From NCBI RefSeq assembly GCF_001424585.1, contig NZ_LMPJ01000001.1, positions 1,118,450-1,182,449 of the forward strand: a stretch of 64,000 nucleotides of DNA. Reading direction: 5' to 3'. The notes beneath the pieces are model-generated. The model was not told where the DNA came from. It searched no databases and worked only from the letters and a program-made list of their open reading frames with translations. Of this stretch, positions 16,607-24,780 are shown piece after piece; position 1 is the first letter of the stretch, and every line of letters begins with the position of its first letter. A program made the position numbers and the translations under genes. Source of the stretch: Chryseobacterium sp. Leaf180 (GTDB lineage Bacteria > Bacteroidota > Bacteroidia > Flavobacteriales > Weeksellaceae).

Positions 16607-17650
16607 ATGAAAAAACTCATTATTTTTCTCTTCATTACCTCATTTTTTTCGGCTCAGAAAACAGAGAAAATTAAGTTCAACAAAAACATTAAGAATGAAT
16701 TTGGCTCGTACCGCGGCTTTATGGTTCTTGACCAACGTGATTCTCAGGACATTGGAATCATTTCGTCGAACAGCGAACCGACGAAAATTGTTTTTGAAAA
16801 CGAGGATGTCGCAAAAGGAATAAAGGACTGGTTTTACGAATATAACAGTTTAAAAACCGGTGATCAGCTTGTTTTAATGTTGGAGAAAATTAAAATAAGC
16901 GAAACAAAAAAGGAAAAATTTTCAGAAGGAAAACTTGAATTGCAGGCAAGTACTTTTCTGAAGAAACCAGACGGATATTACTTCCTGAAGAAAAAAGATA
17001 CGGTTGTCACCGTTACCTCAGATTTTTTCCCAAACATGGCGCAGAATCTTTCACGGAAAACTACAGCCGTTCTGGCGGATCTTTTTCAAAAATCGTATAC
17101 TGCAAAAACTTGGCAGATTTCTTTACAGGAAAGCGAATTGCCAAACTACACAGCTATTTTAAAATCAAAAGCAAAAATGACCAACTCCACTGATCTTAAA
17201 GACGGTGTTTATGAAGATTCTCATAGCTTTTTTACCAATAATCCGTTGAGTGGTTATGAAATAAAAACCAATAAACAAGGCATTGTAAAACGAGCTGAGA
17301 AAGGTTACGATGTTAAATCTATTCACAGATTTTACGCATTCGTCTATCAGGGGAAAATGTACAAAATGGTGCCTGCGGGATATGCTGAAATTAAAAAACA
17401 AAATGAAGTTTATCAGATTAATGTGACATATGATGATCTTTTTCCACCAAAATCGGGAAATTATACAGTTTATGGAGCTATTGCCGGCGGACTTGTGGGC
17501 GCAGCAATTGGCGCAATGATAGATTCAGGCAGAACACCGAAAGGAACAGGAGGTGAATTGACACTTATCGGCCTCGATCCGCTGACAGGAAATTATATTC
17601 TGCCGGAAGATTTCGGAAAACAAACTGCAGCATCAACGGATAAAAAATAA
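16607..17650 (+). CDS. secreted protein, second of three tandem paralogues
   Basis: A 347-residue relative of the preceding product. It has a signal peptide ending FFSAQ, a FMVLDQRDSQDIG segment matching VIDQRDVPEIG of copy 1, a YGAIAGGLVGAAIGAMI glycine-rich segment near residue 290, and a GLDPLTGNYILPEDFG tail. By eye it is closer to copy 1 than to copy 3. Function is not known. It is 12 bases before the third copy, so the three should form one transcript. Confidence 0.65.
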   Translation: MKKLIIFLFITSFFSAQKTEKIKFNKNIKNEFGSYRGFMVLDQRDSQDIGIISSNSEPTKIVFENEDVAKGIKDWFYEYNSLKTGDQLVLMLEKIKISETKKEKFSEGKLELQASTFLKKPDGYYFLKKKDTVVTVTSDFFPNMAQNLSRKTTAVLADLFQKSYTAKTWQISLQESELPNYTAILKSKAKMTNSTDLKDGVYEDSHSFFTNNPLSGYEIKTNKQGIVKRAEKGYDVKSIHRFYAFVYQGKMYKMVPAGYAEIKKQNEVYQINVTYDDLFPPKSGNYTVYGAIAGGLVGAAIGAMIDSGRTPKGTGGELTLIGLDPLTGNYILPEDFGKQTAASTDKK

Positions 17651-17662
17651 AAATTTATAAAT

Positions 17663-18688
17663 ATGAAAAAACTAATTGTATTTCTTTTGTTCACATCGAT
17701 GTTCTCCGCGCAGAACAGAGGAATTCTTGAAATCAAAGAAGACCTGAAGGACAAACAAGGTCTTACCAAATCACTCAGTTTTATTGATGCAAGATCTGAT
17801 AAAACAATTGGAGCGATTGACTCAAAAGGTAAAACTGAAGAAATCGCTTTTGGGCAAAAGGACTTGAATGCCTTTTTTAATAAAAAATTTCAGGACGATA
17901 ATAAAAAATTTGGTAATAATGACATCGTAATAATGCTTGAAGATCTTAAACTGAAATCTGAACCAGATGGCAAGTATTCAAAGATTACTTATCATATAAA
18001 AATATCAAGTTTTATTAAAAGAAACGATCGGTACTACTTTGTAAACCGCATTGATAATTCCATTTTGCGTTATTTTCCGACAACATACGCTCCAGAAATG
18101 GCTACTGAGGCATTAGCTCAGATCACTAATTTATTTATAAGAGAATCTTATGCGCATCCTGCAATGCGTACGATGATACCGGAAGATAAGCTGGCAGATT
18201 ATGAGAACATCATTATTAAAAATAGTAAGTTATTTTCTACACCGGAATTACCGAAAGGTGTATATTCCTCTTACAAACAATTATTAGATCTGCAGCCCGA
18301 AAAAGGATTTTTCACCGTTAAAAATAATAAGGGAAAAGTGGTCAATATAAAAAACGGACAGGATCTTACCGTTCCGATGCGGGAAATATATGGCTTTATT
18401 GAAGATAATAAAATATCTGTGATGACGCTTGTTGGTCTGCTTGATGTTGAGCGTGATGATAAAGGCATGTACATCATCACATCGCGGGTCGAGCAAACGC
18501 CGCAGGATAATAGCAGTATTATGATTGGTGCAATGGCATATGGTTTTGTAGGCGTAGGTCTTGCAGCAATTCTTACCTCAGGATTGAATAAAAGAAAAAA
18601 AGGCGATACTCAGTTATATAAAGTTTACATCGATTCGCTCACCGGTAATCTTATTTTTCCCTGGACAGAAAACTATGTTGCAATATAG
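17663..18688 (+). CDS. secreted protein, third and most divergent tandem paralogue
   Basis: A 341-residue member of the same set: signal peptide ending MFSAQ, a SFIDARSDKTIGAID segment in place of the DQRD block, and a MIGAMAYGFVGVGLAAIL hydrophobic segment. Its tail, YIDSLTGNLIFPW, keeps only the LTGN core and has lost the PEDF ending. Divergence of the tail suggests relaxed or altered function. There is no clear terminator between it and lepA. Confidence 0.62.
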   Translation: MKKLIVFLLFTSMFSAQNRGILEIKEDLKDKQGLTKSLSFIDARSDKTIGAIDSKGKTEEIAFGQKDLNAFFNKKFQDDNKKFGNNDIVIMLEDLKLKSEPDGKYSKITYHIKISSFIKRNDRYYFVNRIDNSILRYFPTTYAPEMATEALAQITNLFIRESYAHPAMRTMIPEDKLADYENIIIKNSKLFSTPELPKGVYSSYKQLLDLQPEKGFFTVKNNKGKVVNIKNGQDLTVPMREIYGFIEDNKISVMTLVGLLDVERDDKGMYIITSRVEQTPQDNSSIMIGAMAYGFVGVGLAAILTSGLNKRKKGDTQLYKVYIDSLTGNLIFPWTENYVAI

Positions 18689-18769
18689 CGTTTTGAAACA
18701 GATATAAAATGATGGTGAAAACTGCTTTAAGACAAGGGAAATTAAAAAATCATTTGTGAAGCATTTTCT

Positions 18770-18777
18770 TATCTTTG
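18770..18777 (+). promoter_or_regulatory. -7 promoter element of lepA
   Basis: TATCTTTG is a perfect TAnnTTTG. It overlaps an in-frame TTG at 18775, which rules that codon out as the start and supports the ATG at 18796. Confidence 0.6.
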
Positions 18778-18795
18778 CAAATTACAGAATTCTTA

Positions 18796-20592
18796 ATGAA
18801 AAACATACGAAATTTTTGCATAATTGCCCATATCGACCACGGTAAATCTACTTTGGCAGACCGTCTTTTGGAGTACACCAATACGGTGACTCAGAGAGAA
18901 TTACAGTCTCAGACGCTCGATGATATGGATTTGGAAAAAGAACGTGGGATCACGATAAAATCTCACGCCATCCAGATGGATTATGAGCTTAATGGCGAAA
19001 AATATATTTTAAACCTTATCGATACACCGGGACACGTAGATTTTTCTTACGAAGTTTCCCGTTCGATTGCGGCTTGTGAAGGTGCGCTTCTTATTGTGGA
19101 TGCTGCGCAAAGTATTCAGGCACAGACGATTAGTAATTTGTATCTGGCTTTAGAAAACGATCTGGAAATTATTCCGATTCTGAATAAAATTGACCTTCCA
19201 TCAGCCAATCCTGAAGAAGTTACCGACGAAATTATGGGACTGATCGGGTGTAAATATGAAGATGTTCTTCGTGTTTCAGGGAAAACCGGTGAAGGTGTTC
19301 ATGATTTGTTGGAGCAGATTGTAAAAAGAGTTCCGCCACCAGTGGGAGATCCTGATGCACCGCTTCAGGCTTTGATTTTTGACTCTGTTTATAATCCTTT
19401 CAGAGGAATTGAAGCGTATTTTAAAGTGGTTAACGGTAGAATTTCGAAAAACGAAAAGATCAAATTTTTCGCTACCGGAAAAGAGTATGGAGCAGACGAA
19501 GTGGGAACTTTGAAACTGAAGCAGGTACCGAAGAAAACGGTAGAATGTGGTGATGTAGGTTACATTATTTCCGGGATTAAAGATGCCCGTGAAGTGAAAG
19601 TGGGAGATACCATTACTTCTTTTGTAAACCCTGCTGCTGAGGCAATTGACGGTTTTGAGGAAGTAAAACCAATGGTTTTTGCAGGTATTTATCCTATAGA
19701 GTCTGAAGATTTTGAAGAATTAAGATTTTCACTTGAAAAATTAAGACTAAATGATGCCTCTTTGGTTTTCGAACCGGAAAGTTCTGCAGCATTAGGTTTC
19801 GGTTTCCGATGTGGATTCTTAGGAATGCTTCACATGGAAATTGTACAGGAAAGACTGGACAGAGAATTTAATATGGACGTGATCACGACCGTTCCCAACG
19901 TGTCGTATTTAGGATATTCTAAAAGAGAACCGGACGTTTCGATTTTGATTAACAACCCTTCTGAAATGATTGATCCCAATCTTTTGGACAGAGTGGAAGA
20001 GCCTTATATCAAGGCTTCCATTATTACAAAATCTGACTTTGTTGGATCGGTAATGACACTTTGTATCGAGAAAAGAGGTGAAATCGTCAACCAAAGTTAT
20101 CTGACGGCAGACAGAGTAGAATTGACCTTCAATATGCCATTGGCTGAGGTTGTTTTCGACTTTTATGACCGTTTGAAATCTATTTCTAAAGGATATGCGT
20201 CATTCGATTATTCGCCAATCGGGATGCGTGCTTCAAAATTGGTAAAAATGGATATTCTGATCAACGGAGATATGGTGGATGCTTTATCGTCACTAATTCA
20301 CGATTCAAATGCTTATTACATCGGTAAAAAGATGTGTGAAAAGCTTCGTGAACTGATCCCGAGACAGCAGTTTGATATCGCTGTTCAGGCCGCTTTGGGA
20401 GCGAAAGTTATCGCAAGAGAAACCATTAAAGCTTTAAGAAAAGACGTTACCGCAAAATGTTACGGTGGTGATATCTCAAGAAAGAGAAAACTGCTAGAAA
20501 AACAGAAGGAGGGTAAAAAGAAAATGAAGCAGATTGGTAGAGTAGAGGTGCCGCAATCGGCATTTATGGCTGTTTTGAAGCTGAATGACTAA
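18796..20592 (+). CDS. lepA: elongation factor 4 (LepA)
   Basis: Ribosome-associated translational GTPase that can back-translocate or remodel stalled ribosomes. At 598 residues it has the usual length. G-domain motifs are AHIDHGKST (11-19), [15 protein letters not shown] and NKIDLP, followed by the LepA-specific [13 protein letters not shown] block and a C-terminal domain ending in the Lys-rich [13 protein letters not shown] helix. A strong terminator follows. Confidence 0.96.
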   Translation: MKNIRNFCIIAHIDHGKSTLADRLLEYTNTVTQRELQSQTLDDMDLEKERGITIKSHAIQMDYELNGEKYILNLIDTPGHVDFSYEVSRSIAACEGALLIVDAAQSIQAQTISNLYLALENDLEIIPILNKIDLPSANPEEVTDEIMGLIGCKYEDVLRVSGKTGEGVHDLLEQIVKRVPPPVGDPDAPLQALIFDSVYNPFRGIEAYFKVVNGRISKNEKIKFFATGKEYGADEVGTLKLKQVPKKTVECGDVGYIISGIKDAREVKVGDTITSFVNPAAEAIDGFEEVKPMVFAGIYPIESEDFEELRFSLEKLRLNDASLVFEPESSAALGFGFRCGFLGMLHMEIVQERLDREFNMDVITTVPNVSYLGYSKREPDVSILINNPSEMIDPNLLDRVEEPYIKASIITKSDFVGSVMTLCIEKRGEIVNQSYLTADRVELTFNMPLAEVVFDFYDRLKSISKGYASFDYSPIGMRASKLVKMDILINGDMVDALSSLIHDSNAYYIGKKMCEKLRELIPRQQFDIAVQAALGAKVIARETIKALRKDVTAKCYGGDISRKRKLLEKQKEGKKKMKQIGRVEVPQSAFMAVLKLND

Positions 20593-20627
20593 AGAAGAGC
20601 CATGTAAAAAGGCAAAAGATAAAATTG

Positions 20628-20657
20628 AATCCGCAGAAATTTTCTGCGGATTTTTTT
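20628..20657 (+). terminator. Rho-independent terminator after lepA
   Basis: AATCCGCAGAAA (20628-20639) faces TTTCTGCGGATT (20641-20652), followed by a T-run that touches the stop codon of the convergent lipoprotein gene. Confidence 0.85.
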
Positions 20658-21444
20658 ATTGTAGATAGTGAATAGATCTTTGATTTTTAATGATTTCTTC
20701 GTCGATTGAAATTTCAAATTCCTTTGATGTAGCTTTATGGAAAGAAATTTTTCCTTTTCGTTTGTGTCCTTTCTTTAAATGTGGATATGAGTAGATCAAA
20801 ATTTCGTTTGGTTTTAATTCAAAATAGGGATTTTTAGGAGATCCCATTCCACATATTAAATAATCACTGTTTCTGATATATTGGAATTTCTTATCATTGA
20901 GAATATATAATCCAACTGCTTGTGCTTCGATGGGAATTCTCAGAGTTTTGGATGAAATATTTTTAATGAAAACAGGAAACGCTTTATATTTTTTTACTTC
21001 TTCTGTTTCGTAATTTCTTGCATAAAGGGGAATAGTATCCTTTTCTTTGACGATAATTTGAGTCGTTTGATTATTTATAGTCTTATATAAATCTTCTTCA
21101 GTTTCTTTAATTTGAATAGCTTCAGGATTAAAGAATGGTCTGTATATAAAATTGATAGAATCTTCAAAGTGTTTTCTAGCCTGCATATATTCTTCCGTGT
21201 TTTCATTAATTTTCGGCGGTGGGGGCGGTGGAGGAAAAATGTATTTATAGTACTTTACATTAATTACGGAGGCATCTTTACCAATATAAATTAAGTAAGT
21301 TCCCATTTCATTCATATCATCGTTAAAATTCTGAAAGCTCAATTTCTCTTCTTTTGGGAAACTCAAAACAATATCATCCGCAAAAGATTTTTCTTCCTTA
21401 CAGCCTGTCACTAGCGCAATTAATATGTAAAGAAATTTCTTCAA
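20656..21444 (-). CDS. lipoprotein of unknown function
   Basis: A 262-residue protein with a short type II signal peptide and lipobox ALVTGC (C15), so it should be membrane-anchored facing the periplasm or surface. It contains an unusual PPPPPPPK run near residue 71, then a region with FIKNISSKTLRIPIE that resembles a beta-sandwich strand pattern. The C-terminal strand block RKGKISFHKATSKEFEI looks immunoglobulin-like. I do not recognise a family. It is convergent with lepA. Confidence 0.6.
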   Translation of the reverse strand: MKKFLYILIALVTGCKEEKSFADDIVLSFPKEEKLSFQNFNDDMNEMGTYLIYIGKDASVINVKYYKYIFPPPPPPPKINENTEEYMQARKHFEDSINFIYRPFFNPEAIQIKETEEDLYKTINNQTTQIIVKEKDTIPLYARNYETEEVKKYKAFPVFIKNISSKTLRIPIEAQAVGLYILNDKKFQYIRNSDYLICGMGSPKNPYFELKPNEILIYSYPHLKKGHKRKGKISFHKATSKEFEISIDEEIIKNQRSIHYLQ

Positions 21445-21486
21445 GTATTTTTTCTAAAATTAAAAAATTAATTTTACATTAACTGT

Positions 21487-22173
21487 ATGAAAAAACTCAC
21501 AATTCTCAGCGGCGCCGGCATTAGTGCCGAAAGCGGTATCAAAACCTTTCGGGACGGCGATGGATTGTGGGAAAATCACCGCGTAGAAGATGTCGCAAGT
21601 CCGGAAGGGTGGAGAAAAAATCCGGAATTGGTGCTTGATTTTTATAACGAGAGACGCCGGCAACTGCATGAAGTTCATCCAAATAAAGCGCATTTTTTAC
21701 TTGCTGAGCTTGAAAAGTATTTTGACGTGCAGATTATCACGCAAAACATCGATGATCTTCATGAGCGCGCAGGTTCTACAAAGGTTTTGCATCTGCATGG
21801 TGAACTGTTTAAATCCTGTTCGGAACGAAATAAAAACCAGATCTTTGATCAAAAAGAAGACATCAAATTGGGCAATTTAGCACCTGACGGTCATCAGTTG
21901 CGTCCGTTTATTGTATGGTTTGGTGAAGAGGTGCCCGCGATGACAGAAGCCCTGGAAATGACGAGTCATGCAGATATTTTCTTGGTGATCGGCACCTCGC
22001 TGCAGGTTTATCCCGCTGCAGGGCTCGTTCATGAAATTAATGACAGCTGTTTTTTAATCGTCATTAATCCCAACGAAACAGATTTTGGTTACGGTAAACG
22101 AGCCGTCGTTCTTAAAGAGACAGCTACAAAGGGCATGCAAATACTTTTTGATAAACTTCTTGATATGCAGTGA
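21487..22173 (+). CDS. cobB: NAD-dependent protein deacylase (sirtuin)
   Basis: Removes acyl groups from lysines using NAD. The 228-residue protein has SGAGISAESGIKTFRD at the N terminus (NAD binding; the Y/R pair for acyl-acid recognition is in the DFYNERRRQ region, as in SIRT5-like enzymes). It also has TQNIDDLHERAGS, the catalytic histidine in HLHGELF, and a GTSLQVYPAAGL block. Between HLHGE and RPFIVWFGE only one cysteine remains, so the usual four-Cys zinc ribbon is missing. No promoter box was identified. Confidence 0.87.
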   Translation: MKKLTILSGAGISAESGIKTFRDGDGLWENHRVEDVASPEGWRKNPELVLDFYNERRRQLHEVHPNKAHFLLAELEKYFDVQIITQNIDDLHERAGSTKVLHLHGELFKSCSERNKNQIFDQKEDIKLGNLAPDGHQLRPFIVWFGEEVPAMTEALEMTSHADIFLVIGTSLQVYPAAGLVHEINDSCFLIVINPNETDFGYGKRAVVLKETATKGMQILFDKLLDMQ

Positions 22174-22215
22174 TCTATCGAAAGCTCAGATCATACACCA
22201 TCTTCCTCATTTTTG

Positions 22216-22223
22216 TATCTTTG
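22216..22223 (+). promoter_or_regulatory. -7 promoter element of the sufE operon
   Basis: TATCTTTG, a perfect TAnnTTTG, lies 17 bases before the ATG at 22241. Confidence 0.55.
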
Positions 22224-22240
22224 CGTAAAGAATTTTGTAC

Positions 22241-22660
22241 ATGACCATTAAAGAAAAACAACAGGAATTGATCGATGATTTTGCTTTTCTTGACGACTGG
22301 GAGCAGAAATACGAATATATTATTGATCTTGGTAAAGAACTTAAAGGTTTGCCGGAAGACCAAAAGAAAGATGAAAATCTGATCAAAGGCTGCCAGAGCA
22401 AAGTGTGGATTGATGCAGAGTACAAAGATGGAAAACTCTTTTTTGAGGCAGATTCTGACGGTATTTTGCCAAAAGGCATTGTGTCTCTGCTTATGCGTGT
22501 GTACAGTGGCCATTCTACTCAGGAAATTTTAGATTCTGATTTTGATTTTATCTCAGAAATCGGCCTTCAAGAATTTCTTTCACCATCACGGGCCAACGGT
22601 CTTATGGCGATGACAAAACAGATCAAATTTTACGCAGTTGCTTTTCAACTAAAATCATAG
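22241..22660 (+). CDS. sufE: cysteine desulfuration protein SufE
   Basis: Accepts persulfide sulfur from SufS and passes it to SufB for Fe-S cluster assembly. The 139-residue protein carries the acceptor cysteine in LIKGCQSKVW (C51) and the family-typical EILDSDFDFISEIGLQEFLSPSRANGL segment. The ATG at 22241 is preferred over a TTG two codons upstream. The rest of the suf cluster is not in this window. A glycosyltransferase gene begins 2 bases after the stop. Confidence 0.93.
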   Translation: MTIKEKQQELIDDFAFLDDWEQKYEYIIDLGKELKGLPEDQKKDENLIKGCQSKVWIDAEYKDGKLFFEADSDGILPKGIVSLLMRVYSGHSTQEILDSDFDFISEIGLQEFLSPSRANGLMAMTKQIKFYAVAFQLKS

Positions 22661-22661
22661 T

Positions 22662-23627
22662 TTGACACGAATTTTAGCATACCGCTTCTCGGCATTTGGC
22701 GATGTGGCCATGACGGTGCCTGTCTTCAGAGAGTTTCTGGAGCAAAATCCCGGCGTGGAAATTACGATGGTTTCTCGCAGCGGTTTCGAAGGTCTTTTTG
22801 AAGGCATTCCAAACATCAGGTTTATAGGAATTGATCTTGATGATTATAAAGGTTTTTTTGGAATCAGAAGGCTTGCGAGAGAACTGGTGAAAGATTTCAA
22901 ACCAGATTTTATTGCCGATCTTCATGATGTAATCCGCTCAAAAATTTTAGATAAAATATATACCAGAAGAGGTTTTAAAGTTTTTAAAATCAACAAGGGA
23001 AAAGAAGAAAAAGAGCATCTAACTGACGTCTGGAATCTTCAGAAAATGCAGCTGAAAAAAACCGTCGAGCGCTACGCAGATGTCTTCCGCGAAATGGGTT
23101 TTAAAGTTGAGCTTTCGCACAAACTCCGCTCGGGAAGTCATGATAAAGAAGGAATAGGTTTCGCGCCTTTTGCACAGCACACCGGAAAAATGCTTCCGCT
23201 CGAAAAATCATACGAACTGGTAAAAATTCTCGCTGAAAAGTATCCTGTCTATTTTTTTGGTGGCGGCACAGCGGAAACCGAAACATTAGAAGCCTGGGAA
23301 AATCAGATTCCCAACACAAAAAGTTTAGCCGGAAAACTCACCCTTTCAGAAGAATTATCACACATCAGAAATCTCGAACTGATGATTTCAATGGACTCTG
23401 CGAATATGCATCTTGCAAGCATTGTTGGAACACGATGCATTTCAATCTGGGGTTCTACGCATCCTTTTGCGGGATTTCTAGGTTTTGGGCAAAGTGAAGA
23501 CGACACGGTACAAATTCACGATCTTACGTGCAGACCTTGTTCGGTTTTTGGTGATAAAGAATGCTTTCGCGGCGACTGGGCTTGCCTTGAAGAAATCAGC
23601 GTGCAGCAGATTATCGATAAAATTTAA
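22662..23627 (+). CDS. glycosyltransferase family 9 (heptosyltransferase-like)
   Basis: Predicted ADP-heptose-type transferase of 321 residues that acts on the lipopolysaccharide core at the cytoplasmic face of the inner membrane. It begins RILAYRFSAFGDVAMTVPV, the GT9 signature. Its C-terminal half has SMDSANMHLAS and ISIWGSTHPFAGF for nucleotide-sugar binding, then a CRPCSVFGDKEC cysteine cluster typical of the family. The start codon is TTG at 22662: the reading frame is closed by a stop just upstream and the family motif begins three residues in. It lies 2 bases before the next gene. Confidence 0.85.
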   Translation: MTRILAYRFSAFGDVAMTVPVFREFLEQNPGVEITMVSRSGFEGLFEGIPNIRFIGIDLDDYKGFFGIRRLARELVKDFKPDFIADLHDVIRSKILDKIYTRRGFKVFKINKGKEEKEHLTDVWNLQKMQLKKTVERYADVFREMGFKVELSHKLRSGSHDKEGIGFAPFAQHTGKMLPLEKSYELVKILAEKYPVYFFGGGTAETETLEAWENQIPNTKSLAGKLTLSEELSHIRNLELMISMDSANMHLASIVGTRCISIWGSTHPFAGFLGFGQSEDDTVQIHDLTCRPCSVFGDKECFRGDWACLEEISVQQIIDKI

Positions 23628-23629
23628 AT

Positions 23630-24508
23630 ATGAAACTCTCGGTTTGCATTCCTGTCTATGATTTTGATGTGCGGCAACTTGTTTTTGATTTAAAAAAACA
23701 GATAGAACCGTATTCTGCCGACGCCGAAATTATTCTCATCGATGATGCTTCTCAAGAAAAATTCAGAAATCTAAATCAGGAATTATCAGATCACGTAAAT
23801 CATTTCATTGTTCTTGAAGAAAATATCGGGCGGTCGCGCATCAGAAATCTTTTCCTGGAATATGCTGATGGCGATTTTTTGCTTTTCCTGGATTGTGATG
23901 TCCAGATTGATTCACCCCAATTTATTTCTAATTATCTTAAAATTGAGAATGAAAATCCTGAAACAGATGTGTTTTACGGGAATTTTAAAATAGATCAGCG
24001 TTTTAAACGTACGTTCCGAAACCGATATTCTGAAAAGAGGGAGATTTTTCATGAAGAAAGAAGTTCAGATTTCAGCTTGCTTAAAACGGTGAATTTCATG
24101 ATTCGCAAATCACTGTTCTCGCAGTTTAAATTTGATGAAAAACTGCTACATTACGGCTATGAAGATTACGTCTTTGCGAAAGTTTTACAGGCAAATGAAG
24201 CCACATTTTCAGCTTTTCAAAATCCGATTATTCATGTTGATAATTCCTCAGCATCTGAATTTCTTCTGAAGTCGCAGACGGCAATAGAAACGCTTGTTTC
24301 GCTGCTTAATGATCCCAACCGTAGATATGTTCAGGATGTTAAGCTTGTAAAATGGGCGTTAAAAATTAAGAAATTACATGCTGAAAAGATCTTTTTAGTC
24401 TCTTACAAAATGATCAGTAAAAAGATTTTCTCAAATCTTTACTCAGATGACCCTAAAATATTTTTCTTTGATTTGTTTAAGCTGAATGAGCTTCTAAAAA
24501 GACTCTAA
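23630..24508 (+). CDS. glycosyltransferase family 2
   Basis: A 292-residue GT-A-fold transferase. It begins KLSVCIPVYDFDVRQL, has EIILIDDASQEKF for nucleotide binding, a GRSRIRNLF segment, and the D-x-D motif in FLDCDVQ. The acceptor is unknown; pairing with a GT9 gene points to cell-surface glycan or LPS core synthesis. There is no membrane helix, although the C-terminal basic-amphipathic region might bind the membrane. The gene ends at a terminator shared with the tRNA genes on the other strand. Confidence 0.87.
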   Translation: MKLSVCIPVYDFDVRQLVFDLKKQIEPYSADAEIILIDDASQEKFRNLNQELSDHVNHFIVLEENIGRSRIRNLFLEYADGDFLLFLDCDVQIDSPQFISNYLKIENENPETDVFYGNFKIDQRFKRTFRNRYSEKREIFHEERSSDFSLLKTVNFMIRKSLFSQFKFDEKLLHYGYEDYVFAKVLQANEATFSAFQNPIIHVDNSSASEFLLKSQTAIETLVSLLNDPNRRYVQDVKLVKWALKIKKLHAEKIFLVSYKMISKKIFSNLYSDDPKIFFFDLFKLNELLKRL

Positions 24509-24510
24509 AA

Positions 24511-24538
24511 AAAATCTCCCAGTTTCCTGAGAGATTTT
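24511..24538. terminator. Bidirectional terminator between GT2 and tRNA-Val
   Basis: AAAATCTC (24511-24518) pairs with GAGATTTT (24531-24538). The minus side has an eight-T run, so it chiefly ends the tRNA transcript; the plus side has a shorter T-run. Confidence 0.8.
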
Positions 24539-24539
24539 G

Positions 24540-24614
24540 TGGGCCCTGAGGGATTCGAACCCCCGACCCTCTGGGTGTAAACCAGATGCTCTGAACCAAC
24601 TGAGCTAAGAGCCC
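24540..24614 (-). tRNA. tRNA-Val (anticodon UAC), second copy in the transcript
   Basis: Seventy-five bases fold as a cloverleaf: acceptor stem GGGCTCT with AGGGCCC (one G-U pair), D-arm AGCTCAGTTGGTTCAGAGC, anticodon loop TTTACAC giving anticodon TAC, and T-arm with GGTTCGAATCC. The discriminator is A, and CCA is not encoded. It is identical in sequence to the copy 33 bases upstream. Confidence 0.95.
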
Positions 24615-24647
24615 TGAATTTTTTTGAAAGGTTTCAGTAAACCTTTG

Positions 24648-24722
24648 TGGGCCCTGAGGGATTCGAACCCCCGACCCTCTGGGTGTAAACCAGATGCTCT
24701 GAACCAACTGAGCTAAGAGCCC
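24648..24722 (-). tRNA. tRNA-Val (anticodon UAC), first copy in the transcript
   Basis: An identical 75-base tRNA with anticodon TAC and no encoded CCA. The 33-base spacer to the second copy contains a small hairpin, AAAGGTTT with AAACCTTT, that may assist processing. The promoter is at 24750-24780. Confidence 0.95.
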
Positions 24723-24749
24723 CACTACGATTTCTCGTTTTAAGTGGTG

Positions 24750-24780
24750 CAAATATACACTGATATTAGATACAGTGCAA
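24750..24780 (-). promoter_or_regulatory. tRNA-Val promoter, overlapping the 3' end of folC
   Basis: On the minus strand, TTG (24780-24778), a 20-base spacer and TATATTTG (24757-24750) match the Bacteroidetes consensus. The -33 part lies within the last codons of folC. Confidence 0.7.

Noticed and set aside
18775..18795. TTG start that would extend LepA by seven residues
   Set aside because: It overlaps the perfect -7 box at 18770-18777, and the conserved LepA N terminus begins at the ATG at 18796.
24477..24752. A 91-codon minus-strand frame with two near-identical repeats (LVQSIWFTPRGSGVRIPQGP)
   Set aside because: It is a conceptual translation of the two tandem tRNA-Val genes; the repeat is the tRNA sequence and not a protein.
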